From Tannerellaceae bacterium (lineage in GTDB: Bacteria > Bacteroidota > Bacteroidia > Bacteroidales > Tannerellaceae), in contig JAJBTP010000609.1 in assembly GCA_020860805.1 (NCBI GenBank), positions 1-8,287 on the forward strand: a stretch of DNA of 8,287 bases, written 5' to 3'. The notes below the pieces were generated by a model. The model searched no databases. It saw only the letters and a program-made list of their open reading frames with translations, and had not been told where the DNA came from. A program made the position numbers and the translations under genes. The first letter of the stretch is position 1. Every line of letters begins with the position of its first letter. Below are positions 1 through 8,105 of this stretch, piece by piece.

Positions 1-276
1 ATAACAGATGCGGTAACTGATTATCTGGGAAACGAGGTACAAATTGCAACCCTGGTGAGGGATGATATATATCCTCATACTACTCATTATTATTTTGATG
101 TCTCTGATTTTATACAACAGGAACTCGGAGCTATCGGACGTTATAAGCATGGTTTACAACTTGTATTCAATAGTTCAACTTACACTAACACGTTTAAAAA
201 TTTGACATTTGGAGACCAGAATTCAGATTATCCGCTGACCCTCCAGGTAATATATAAAATATATGAAAGCTACTAA
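1..276 (+). CDS. DUF4270-family protein, C-terminal end (5' part outside window)
   Basis: Frame 1 is open from the first base to the TAA at 274-276, giving the last 91 residues of a protein that begins upstream of the window. A GTG at 55 lies inside this open frame and is not a credible start. The visible part has a short extended stretch, then YYFDVSDFIQQ, then NLTFGDQNSDYPLTLQV, ending in a hydrophobic/aromatic beta strand. This resembles the end of the Bacteroidota DUF4270 lipoproteins, whose function is unknown, and the match is from memory of the family pattern. The gene overlaps the next by 14 bases, so the two are probably co-transcribed and translationally coupled. The signal peptide and lipobox that would confirm a surface or periplasmic lipoprotein are outside the window. 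Confidence 0.7.
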   Translation: MTDAVTDYLGNEVQIATLVRDDIYPHTTHYYFDVSDFIQQELGAIGRYKHGLQLVFNSSTYTNTFKNLTFGDQNSDYPLTLQVIYKIYESY

Positions 277-1465
277 ATATATACTTTTATCTTTTATCTT
301 TTTACCCGTTTTACTAAAGTCACAAAATAACCTGACTTCTTCTCCTTACTCTATGTACGGTGTGGGAGAGATTATCAGTGGTCTGTACGGACAAAATTCA
401 GCGATGGGTGGGGTGGCTTATGGCATGAATAATCCGGGCTTAATTAATGTAGATAATCCGGCCGGATTAACAGGGATGGATTTCATGAAGATATATGCGG
501 AAACTTCTGTTTTCCTTAAAAATAGCTGGTATAGTTCAGGGGGAGATAGTCATAAAGCATTGACGGGCAACCTTTCTTCTTTTTTGTTGGGTACACGTTT
601 AGCCAAACGTTGGTATGCAGCAGCCGGATTAGCTCCTTATACCGGAGTCGGGTATTATTTTAAATCTACAGAACCTCTGGAAGGTACAACAAATAGTTAT
701 ATAACCAGTACTTATCAGGGAGACGGGGGATTATCTAAATTCTTTCTGTCGAATGGCGTTCGCTTACCTGCAAATTTTTCTTTAGGGATGAATTTTAATT
801 ATTATATGGGTACTATTTCAACTTCTGAAACTCAGTCTGGTGCTGCCTTATCGGAAACTTTCCAGGCGAGTTTCTTTCATGTTGATTTTGGTTTACAATA
901 TAGTCGTCGTTTGGGAAAACAGACCCACTTATCGGTAGGGGCAGTATATGGATATAAACAGGAATATAAGCTGAAAGCTTCCCGTACTGTATCGGGAACT
1001 CTTATTTCCAATGAGTATGATGTTAAGAATATTACACAGTATTTGCCTGAATTTTATGGAGTAGGCGGTATGTTAGAGTACAAAAAGATGGTATATGCTG
1101 CTGATTATACTTTCCGGAAATATAGCGTGGTTTCATCCGGAGTTAGCCGCATTCGTTATCAGGATGTCCATGAATTACGAACCGGTGTGTGTTATAATCC
1201 GGGCGGACGCTCTTTTGAGGGGTACTGGTCGAAGGTTGCCTATAAAGCGGGACTTAATTTTTCTACTCCTTATTATACCATTAACGGCAAGTCCGGTTTG
1301 AATTGGCGTGCAAGTGCTGGTATGGCTTTACCTATGTTTAATGGTGTACTGAATACTGCTTTTTTCTATGAAAACCAGGAAATATATGGTAAGTTCAAAC
1401 AACAGGCTGCCGGAGTAACTGTATCTTTTACTCTGAATGAAAGTATGTTCCGTGTAAAACTATAA
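263..1465 (+). CDS. Outer membrane beta-barrel protein of a Bacteroidota family
   Basis: A 400-residue protein with an N-terminal signal peptide (about residues 1-20: Lys near the start, a Leu/Ile/Phe-rich core, then KSQ). The mature N-terminus carries SPYSMYGVGEI and then NSAMGGVAYGM and NVDNPAGLTGMD. This pattern is typical of Bacteroidota outer membrane barrels distantly like FadL/PorV. The rest alternates polar and aromatic residues in many short strands with Gly/Tyr/Phe-rich turns, and no cytoplasmic domain is visible. The start at 263 is the first ATG and lies within the end of the DUF4270 gene. The upstream bases are AT-rich without a Shine-Dalgarno, as usual in this phylum. Substrate and role are unknown. 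It could instead be a structural or secretion-associated barrel. Its stop codon (1463-1465) abuts the stop of the convergent SWIM gene. Confidence 0.75.
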   Translation: MKATKYILLSFIFLPVLLKSQNNLTSSPYSMYGVGEIISGLYGQNSAMGGVAYGMNNPGLINVDNPAGLTGMDFMKIYAETSVFLKNSWYSSGGDSHKALTGNLSSFLLGTRLAKRWYAAAGLAPYTGVGYYFKSTEPLEGTTNSYITSTYQGDGGLSKFFLSNGVRLPANFSLGMNFNYYMGTISTSETQSGAALSETFQASFFHVDFGLQYSRRLGKQTHLSVGAVYGYKQEYKLKASRTVSGTLISNEYDVKNITQYLPEFYGVGGMLEYKKMVYAADYTFRKYSVVSSGVSRIRYQDVHELRTGVCYNPGGRSFEGYWSKVAYKAGLNFSTPYYTINGKSGLNWRASAGMALPMFNGVLNTAFFYENQEIYGKFKQQAAGVTVSFTLNESMFRVKL

Positions 1466-3117
1466 TCCTTGTTTCTTAGTCTGTTTCTCATAACACATGC
1501 GTGTGGCCAGAATGTGTTCACAAGGTCCTTTCCGGAGTTGATTGGTTCTGAATGAACTACATTCGCAGGAGGCTTTTACCAGACGGTGGTCTGCATCAAT
1601 GATGGCTAACGTCATAACACTGCTACCATATGAAGTTGTAACCTTTCCGGTAAGATGTAATTTATCGTTTTTTATTTCTTTTCTTATTTGTACTTTATCC
1701 TGTGTGATTAACTCATTTGCCTGGCCTTCTACTTCACTACTGAAACGCAACATCTGCATATCTAGAGGTTCCCGGCTTAATTCACGAATCCGGTAAACAC
1801 CTTTTTCCAGATCATAGATTACTTTACCGGCCTGTGTAAAAGAAGTTAAAGCTGAGGAAACAAGATGAGGTTCCAGTTCAAGTCTGGCAGCTAACCCTCC
1901 GGAAGATTCAAACCATTTTTCTTTTAGTGCATCAAATATCTTTTCCTGCAGATAATTTTCCACTAACCCCCGGGGTGCCATCAAATCAAATTGTCCGGCC
2001 CGGCTCCAATCATTGCTTGTCCACCCGGATAATCCAAGTGTAAAAGTCATATCCTGCATTTCAGCCAGAAAGAAGGAAGGTAAGCCATCTCCCAGCAGAA
2101 CAACTTTAAAGTTATGACTTACCGGAATTAACCGTTCCAGTATCATGAGCCGCCTTCTTCCCCAGATGCGCACCGTATCTTTTTGCTTTCCTTTATAAAT
2201 TGATCGATGACAGCTTATTTCTTTATACCATGGTTCAAAGATTATCCGGATGGGTTTATCCGGTTCTAAGATAAAACGGATGGCACGTGGCCCTTCTTTT
2301 TCCTTAAACCTACGTAGAAACTGGCATATACTAAAGATATCCATTGGATGTAGATCAAAACTAACAGCTGGTAAAGTCATCGCAGAACTTACCTGTAAAA
2401 ATCCCCGGACCCAGAAGTCCGGTAAATCTATTTTTACCTCTTTATAAACTTCTTCATGGGTCGTTTTCGTCTCGAAGCCAGATGGGTCAATTATTAATTC
2501 AGTTTCTTTGTAACTACGGATTTTTTGAAATTCGCCGTATAAGGCTGCGGAGTAATCAATATTAGTCGTACCACAACTGAACTCTCCTATGTCAGTAAAA
2601 ACATTGTAATTACAACTTAATTTACCATAGGAAGATTCATCCTGGCTAAAACATTCAAAGAAAAGTTCGTCCGGGTGAACCGTAATAACCGGGTCGAGAA
2701 CGTACCAGGCATCCCGGTCTTTTGGTAGAGATAGTTGAAATATTTTTTCTGTGCTTTATTAAAGGGAGCTAAAACTTTCTCTTTTTCCTGCTGGATGTCT
2801 GCCAGCTCTTTTCTTAACTGCTCTATTTTTACCCGTATCTGGTCTATCTGATAGGTTTCTATGTATTCGGCCAGCCAAAGCTGTTCTTGTTCTGTAGCCC
2901 ATTCTTTGTAGGCTGTTTTATCTTGCGGTTTAAAACGCAAATCAGATACCACTACGTCGTGTAGGGCTGAAATCGCTTCCCGGAAAGCTACCTTTTTATG
3001 TAGCTTGCCACTGAAAAAAGTAGGAGTACGTAGTAAGTCCGGTACAAAATTCATTTTTGTATCCTGTGATGAGTTACTAACAGTAGTCGTGCCGGAATAT
3101 TTATAGTCGAATAACAT
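1460..3117 (-). pseudogene. Retron type XIII-like winged-helix/SWIM zinc-finger protein, one frameshift as read
   Basis: Two open pieces make one protein. The 5' piece starts at ATG 3117-3115 and runs in frame to about 2720. The 3' piece is open from about 2720 to TAG 1462-1460. The join is at CAAAAG (A run 2723-2720): one more A continues YLYQK directly into DRDAWYVLDPVITVHPDE, giving about 552 residues. The N-terminal part has a charged, probably coiled-coil stretch around residues 85-120. A winged-helix-like segment precedes the C-terminal SWIM finger, whose ligands are C518, C520, C533 and H535 (CxC, 12 residues, CxH). SWIM fingers bind nucleic acid or protein. The start lies 5 bases after the stop of the WGR/HEAT gene, so the two are one operon; a longer upstream start at 3162 would overlap that gene and is less likely. 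It is probably an accessory or effector component of the retron. The family call is strong, the mechanism unknown. Whether the shift is real or a read error cannot be told here. Confidence 0.8.
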
Positions 3118-3122
3118 ACGGT

Positions 3123-6100
3123 TTAATTTTTGATGGTTAAATGCATATCCAGATGGGGACACAATTCTTTCATCTCTTTCAGGATATGAATCGCTTTTTC
3201 TTTATCCTGTACGGTGGATTGGGCTGAAATATCATCCAGTAAAGGAACAATCACTTCTGCAATTGTTGGATCCTTTAATCCTTCAGCATGCAAAAATTTA
3301 AAGATTCGGTCTTTTGCTACCCGGGCTTTGTTAACCTGGGTGAGTATAGAACGGAAATAGAATCCTAAATCCTGTATGATCTCTTTTTTCCCGGAAGCAT
3401 ATAATTCCAGATATCCGGATATGAAAGACTGTACCTGTATACCGGGATGCTCACTTAATTTAGCTAAAAGAACAGGTGCCAGCTCCGGTTTAAAATAATG
3501 GCTGATCAATTCTTTGCCGAAACTTTCTACATCAGGACGGACAGAGTCAACGATAGATATCAGTGTATCTATATCCCAATCTGTTTCTGTGAAGGATGTT
3601 TTGAAGAAGTGGAAAGCAAAGGTACGGGTATCTTCCCAGGGAGAATCCAATAATCCCAATGCTTTTCTTTTTTCCTGGCGTATCCGGCTGGTGTTTTGTT
3701 TATAGTAATTCCAGCACCATTGCCTTACAACCAGTAGCTCATGTTTACCAAAGGATATGATTTGTCCGAGTGTAAAATCATCCGGACGGTTATAGGCAGT
3801 TAATACTTCGTAACCTGTTAGTTGACTTTCCCTGTATTGGGCATGTACCAGTTTGGTGATATCTTTGGGAGTCAGTGCGGTATTCCAGCTACTTTTCATT
3901 TCCCGGATAAAAAAGTCTTTTAGCAGAAGATGAGATCCTTCAAATTTTTCTTTTCGGATTAATCCATATAGTAATTGTCGGGTAACTGTATTTTTTAAGG
4001 AGTTATTATATCCCATTACTCTGCGTAACTTTCCTACTATATGGGTTAATACATCTTCAAAAGGATTATCTAACAGGTTGATTAGAAATTCTGTTTTACT
4101 GGTAAGAATGTGTTCGGGATACCGGTCGAATAACTGAATACCGTTTTCCCGCACGTTGTCCATCGGGTTACGCAGGAATAGATTAACCAGAGAAACCGGA
4201 ATATCGGAGGCACTGATTCGTGTGGCTTTTTCAACCGTGATATGACTGGCCAGTAAAATATTACTAACTAAAGGTGAAACAATTAATTGTTCAACAATAT
4301 CCCAACTGATTTTATTTAACTGAGTGCCTATCACAGCTGTAAGCCGTTTGATGGCAGTCTGGGCCAACTGGTTATTTTCAGGGCTATCCTGCAACTGTAA
4401 AAGTCCGGTAACGACTTTTCCTAATAATGCTTCTTCTCTTTCCTGTGTGAAGCGTGTGTTTTGTAATAATTCTTTTATCCATTTATCATTATCCGGATGA
4501 TTGTTATATATAAGGGAAGTAAGAAAGTTTATATCTTCCGTGTACCATCCAGGGTTAGCGTTTATTTGTTCACGGGCCCATTGACGTGCGCCGGCTGCCT
4601 GACAATTCAGGGTTTCGCATACAAAGTCTTTATCTTTACTTAATGTGATGCTTCTTTGCATAAGGATTTCAAACCCTAATTTATGTGGAGTCTCAAAGTC
4701 GCTGTTTAACAGAAGTAGTATTTCTTTTTCCCGGAAGCGTTCCTGTATGTTTTGAAACTCTGCATGATTTTTCAGATTTCTATACGTAAACTCATGAATC
4801 AGTTTCATTTTTGCCTGTATAAGAAGCTGTATATAGGCCTCGGGCATGCTATCCCAGTATTCCGGATAAATTTCATAACGTGGAATTCTTATCTCTTCCG
4901 GTTGGTCAGCACTCTCTACTGAATGAGTCTGTTGTAAAAAAACGGGTTCATCTTTAATTCCGAACAACCGTTTTATGAGTCTTCCCCAAAAGGATTCTTT
5001 GTTACCATTTGTTCCGGTTTTATCGTGTCCGGATATAATTAAGGCTGGATTATAGTAATAGTTTGAACTAAATACAACCCGGACATGGGTATAATATTTC
5101 AGATGATCCGTTAGTTTTCTGTCCGGATCATTTCCGAAAAGAATGTTTGAAAGTAACAGACAGTCATAACATTCCGGATAATTAATTACTCTGAATGCAT
5201 ATTTTTTTCTCAGATAGTTCCAGTTACCATATGCACTTTCCGGTTTCTGTACCGGAGCAGAATAGTCGGCTTCTTTATATTGAGTGAGTATGGATAGAGC
5301 CAATTTAAGATATTCTTTAGCACCTTCTTTCTCCGCTGTTTTCCGGAGATAGTTCAAGATATTTTTCTGGAAATATCTTTTGGTGTCTATCGAGAATGCA
5401 AATTCATCCATTCCTTTTTCCTGTTTATCCGAATCCATATCAATTACTTCTGCGGGGCCTTGTTCAAAGTGGTAAGAAAGAACGGCTAACGTATACAGAT
5501 CTTTCCGCAGAGAGGCTAATTTATAGATAGAACGTAATGACCGGAAGAAAGGGGCTTCCAAAGGTAACTTTTGGAGTATTTTTGATACTACCGGAATTAG
5601 TGCAGGCTTTACTCTACTTATCAGGTAGAGAGGTGTAAGAAAATCTACATATCCTTTTTGTATCATTTCTTCTATATGAACAGATAGACTTTCTGTGTTT
5701 TCTTTTTGAATATCCTGCTGTATAATTGCCGGTAATTTATCCAATAGTTGACGGAAAACAGCCTGTAATTCTTCTCCCCGGAGAATAGTCAGTAACCCTT
5801 CGTAGGCAATGTGCCTTATATGGGCTTTCCCTTTTGATTGATTGGCAAAAGCTGTAAATACCGGTTCTGCAGATTCTACTCTAAAGACTGTTAGTGTGTA
5901 AAGCGCTGCATATTTCTGGAAATCATCCCCTTTTCCTGCCAGTTTGATGATGAAAGGAATGGCTTCCCGGATATTAAGCTCCATGGCTTTCCAGATAACC
6001 CGGCTTGTTTTCCATTCAGTTTTAAAACTGTTTTTTCCTTCTACAGAATCCTGTAGCCGTTGTAATATGACACCTGGTTGTGAATCCGGATTGATAGCAG

Positions 6101-6368
6101 CTAAAGAGGGTAGTTCAATAAACGTCTCGATTTCCGTTTGGTAGCCTTTTCGTCTTTTCTCATTTTCCAAATCAGAAAATATTTTTTCACCTTCTTCACG
6201 ATTGACGGCAGCTACCGTTTTTGTTCCTTCTTTTAATGTTGTGCCTCTCCGTCCATACCGGAAATTGACCAGGTATTCATTTTCTCCTAACTGGCAAAGG
6301 TCGATTTCATATACTTTATCGGAAGTATCTTCTTTGAAATATAATTTGCTTTGTTGTATTAGTTTCAT
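3123..6368 (-). CDS. WGR-domain protein with HEAT/ARM-type helical repeats, retron-associated
   Basis: An intact protein of 1081 residues. Residues 1 to about 80 form a WGR domain: LYFKEDTSDKVYEIDL, then VNFRYGRRG (residues 34-42, the WGR signature with Tyr for Trp) and the following TTLKEGTKT. WGR domains occur in PARPs and in bacterial MolR/DUF4132-type proteins and usually bind DNA or DNA ends. The remaining roughly 1000 residues are a succession of amphipathic helix pairs (for example FIIKLAGKGDDFQKYAALY and LLDNPFEDVLTHIVGKLRRV), as in HEAT/ARM solenoids, which serve as protein or nucleic acid scaffolds. No nuclease, ATPase or transmembrane motif is evident. I chose ATG 6368-6366 over a TTG one codon upstream. 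The gene begins 18 bases after the extended RT end and is followed after 5 bases by the SWIM gene. An ARM protein plus a WH-SWIM protein is the accessory set I recall for type XIII retrons. It has no frame defect, although it contains A runs of 6 (3384-3389) and 7 (5202-5208). Confidence 0.85.
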   Translation of the reverse strand: MKLIQQSKLYFKEDTSDKVYEIDLCQLGENEYLVNFRYGRRGTTLKEGTKTVAAVNREEGEKIFSDLENEKRRKGYQTEIETFIELPSLAAINPDSQPGVILQRLQDSVEGKNSFKTEWKTSRVIWKAMELNIREAIPFIIKLAGKGDDFQKYAALYTLTVFRVESAEPVFTAFANQSKGKAHIRHIAYEGLLTILRGEELQAVFRQLLDKLPAIIQQDIQKENTESLSVHIEEMIQKGYVDFLTPLYLISRVKPALIPVVSKILQKLPLEAPFFRSLRSIYKLASLRKDLYTLAVLSYHFEQGPAEVIDMDSDKQEKGMDEFAFSIDTKRYFQKNILNYLRKTAEKEGAKEYLKLALSILTQYKEADYSAPVQKPESAYGNWNYLRKKYAFRVINYPECYDCLLLSNILFGNDPDRKLTDHLKYYTHVRVVFSSNYYYNPALIISGHDKTGTNGNKESFWGRLIKRLFGIKDEPVFLQQTHSVESADQPEEIRIPRYEIYPEYWDSMPEAYIQLLIQAKMKLIHEFTYRNLKNHAEFQNIQERFREKEILLLLNSDFETPHKLGFEILMQRSITLSKDKDFVCETLNCQAAGARQWAREQINANPGWYTEDINFLTSLIYNNHPDNDKWIKELLQNTRFTQEREEALLGKVVTGLLQLQDSPENNQLAQTAIKRLTAVIGTQLNKISWDIVEQLIVSPLVSNILLASHITVEKATRISASDIPVSLVNLFLRNPMDNVRENGIQLFDRYPEHILTSKTEFLINLLDNPFEDVLTHIVGKLRRVMGYNNSLKNTVTRQLLYGLIRKEKFEGSHLLLKDFFIREMKSSWNTALTPKDITKLVHAQYRESQLTGYEVLTAYNRPDDFTLGQIISFGKHELLVVRQWCWNYYKQNTSRIRQEKRKALGLLDSPWEDTRTFAFHFFKTSFTETDWDIDTLISIVDSVRPDVESFGKELISHYFKPELAPVLLAKLSEHPGIQVQSFISGYLELYASGKKEIIQDLGFYFRSILTQVNKARVAKDRIFKFLHAEGLKDPTIAEVIVPLLDDISAQSTVQDKEKAIHILKEMKELCPHLDMHLTIKN

Positions 6369-6386
6369 CAAATAAGAGTTTAAAGA

Positions 6387-7921
6387 TTAAGAGAAAATAT
6401 TCCACCAGTCTTCATTCTTAGGCTCTTCAGGGGAGGCAGGCTGTTGTGTATTTTTTATTTCCTCTATTTTTTTGGCGATGTTGTAATGGACTCCGGTTGT
6501 ATGGAGTTACCGGTTTCTTCTGTTGGATATCCGTGTTTGTAGACGATCTTTAATAATTGTTCTTCAAACTTTTTACCTTTCTCCGGATTAACCATTTTAA
6601 CAAAATTAATATATCCTTCTATAGTACGGGGAAGATATACCGAATTACCCCATTTCTGATCTTTCCAACCGTTTGCTTCAATATTATGTAATAAAGCACG
6701 GAATTTCCGCAATTCATTTCGTTGAATGTTTTGTTTCTCGTTGACCACGATACCTGTTACTTTCTGTAATCCCCCTTTCCGCATTATCTGCGTTTTATCC
6801 GGATGAAGGGTAAAACCTTCGGAGTGGATAATATCTTTCAGAAAATAAAGAAATTTAGCTATATGTTTTTCGTTATCCCGGCTGGTAGAGAAAGTTAAAT
6901 CATCTGCGTAACGGGTATAAGTGAAATTATATTTTTTCGCCAGGCCTTTGATTCTTCTATCCAGATTATAAGCAATCAGGTTGCTGATAGCGGGACTTGC
7001 CGGTGAGCCTTGAGGAAGAAAGCGACGGTTTGTTTGTACATAATAAGTGACTCCATCCATTTCAACCGTATCGGTTTCTGCCTGTGTGCAAATCAAAGCA
7101 AACAAAATGGCATATTGTTCCGAGTATCCTAATTTCCGGAACAATCCTTTGACATGTTTGTAAGATATAGATGGAAAAAAATCTTTCAAATCTATATTGA
7201 TCACAATGTCCTGTTGAAGATGAGGCTGCGCATTTGTCAGAATAGAATGTTTCTTAATAAAGCCATGAATATTTTCTTCAACAGGGAGTGGGTTTAAGAT
7301 TGTTTCCAATACCCATAGTTGTAACTGTTTTAATTTCTTTTTAGGTGCGGAGATAATGCGTTTTCCACCTGTTTTTTAGGTATTTCGAATGTATAGTAGT
7401 GACTGGTGCGTGCCACTTTCCGGTTGTATAACAGATAACGTAATGAATTGAGGTCATGTCCCATTTGGCCGGCCAGTTCTTTCAGGGATACAAATACAGG
7501 CAGATTGTATTTCCGTAACATATCTGTATTGGTTTCCGTATTATTTAATCCTTTGGAGACGCCTTCACCCAAATAAAGAATTTCTTCCAGTTGCGATAGT
7601 TTCCAACGGGCCGCTTTATCCAGTCTTTTCTGTTTATTTTTTTTGTTTGGTGGCTTCCCTTTCAGCTTTAGCTTTTTTCATGCGTTCTTTATGCATTTCT
7701 ACTAATAGCTTTTCCGGGTTGTTGTATTTATTTTCTTTTGCCAGAAGCTCACCTAATTCCTGACGGATTCTTTTTTCTTTTTGAATTAATATTTCAGAGG
7801 GAGTAGGTTTGCCTGAATTATCCCAGAAACCTAACCGCTTCATCTCTTCGAGAATATAACTTTCTTTACCGGTAGTTCTGATTCTGTCGTAAATTTCCTG
7901 TCTACTTAATCTTTCTGTCAT
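6387..7921 (-). pseudogene. Retron reverse transcriptase (type XIII-like), interrupted at A-run frameshifts
   Basis: RNA-templated DNA polymerase that would copy the adjacent msr-msd RNA into msDNA. Numbering the repaired 511-residue protein: N-terminal MTERLSRQEIYDRIR and a charged helical region (about 1-120); YLGEGVSKGLN followed by a helical segment; KKTGGKRIISAP leading into the palm; retron motif NAQPH 230-234; LKDFF 245-249; LPQGSP 302-307; catalytic YADD 338-341 (6910-6899); retron motif VTG 378-380; tail ending DWWNIFS. As read, the frame breaks at A8 (7637-7644, one A too many), A6 (7372-7377, one too few) and probably A7 (6467-6473, one too few). Unrepaired pieces end at 7634, 7330 and 6464. 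The outer two pieces share a frame and the middle one does not. ATG 7921 is preferred to an in-frame GTG at 7930 because family members begin MT-rlsRqe. No maturase X domain or diversity-generating repeats are seen, so it is not a group II intron or DGR enzyme. Confidence 0.88.
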
Positions 7922-7940
7922 GTTTTCCACGATTTAAAAT

Positions 7941-7971
7941 AAAAAAGCCCTGATTCTTTCAACAGGGCTTT
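7941..7971 (-). terminator. Rho-independent terminator-like hairpin between retron RNA and RT gene
   Basis: On the minus strand AAAGCCCTG (7971-7963), a 10-base loop and CAGGGCTTT (7952-7944) form a perfect 9-bp stem, followed by further T residues to 7941 so that six T lie in a row. This is a textbook intrinsic terminator. It starts two bases after the a2 element and ends about 20 bases before the RT start codon. It could end a discrete retron RNA of about 250 bases, leaving RT expression to read-through. No other promoter fits in the remaining gap. Confidence 0.75.
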
Positions 7972-7972
7972 G

Positions 7973-7984
7973 GTTTGGGACCTT
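7973..7984 (-). other. a2 element of the retron RNA (3' arm)
   Basis: Minus strand AAGGT (7984-7980), one base, then CCAAAC (7978-7973). It is the partner of a1 and abuts the terminator-like stem that starts at 7971. Reverse transcription would be expected to begin just 5' of this arm, near 7985. Confidence 0.65.
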
Positions 7985-8017
7985 CGTATTTTCCAGGGAC
8001 TATATCAATCAACTCCA

Positions 8018-8090
8018 GAGAACTAATACCATACGCTATGGTAAACTCGTGGAGTTTGAACCGATACCATAGCGTATGGTATTAGTTCTC
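8018..8090 (-). repeat. Long perfect inverted repeat forming the msd stem
   Basis: The arms 8018-8043 and 8065-8090 are 26 bases each and perfectly complementary, separated by 21 bases. The loop contains a second stem, AACTC/GAGTT (8044-8048 with 8052-8056, loop of 3), so the hairpin continues after an 8-base bulge on one side. Each arm also contains an internal dyad, TACCATA then TATGGTA around CGC or GCG. This is the body of the predicted msDNA hairpin. It is not flanked by a transposase gene or a duplicated target site, so it is not a mobile-element end. Confidence 0.85.
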
Positions 8091-8105
8091 CCCATAAAGA
8101 TTGCA

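Noticed and set aside
1095..1301. Small plus-strand open frame inside the outer membrane gene
   Set aside because: It lies wholly within a well-supported gene in another frame and has no recognisable protein features. The plus-strand frames at 1542-1796, 2250-2447, 3514-3705 and 5944-6144 are likewise shadows of minus-strand genes.
7330..7572. A separate 80-residue gene upstream of the RT
   Set aside because: Its apparent start is a TTG inside the conserved RT segment YLGEGVSKGLN, and its last 13 residues are out-of-frame reading after the A6 run. It is the middle of the RT, not its own gene.
6464..7921. Group II intron or diversity-generating RT
   Set aside because: No maturase X or endonuclease domain, no intron domain V-like hairpin and no template/variable repeat pair were seen. 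NAQPH and VTG point to a retron.
7634..7930. A separate small gene of 98 residues beginning at GTG 7930
   Set aside because: Its sequence from ATG 7921 matches the N-terminus of long retron RTs, and it ends by frameshift at A8.
8018..8090. Inverted repeat as transposon end, or as terminator of the operon to the right
   Set aside because: There is no transposase, target duplication or T tract. Its position between a1/a2 arms and upstream of a retron RT explains it better as the msd.
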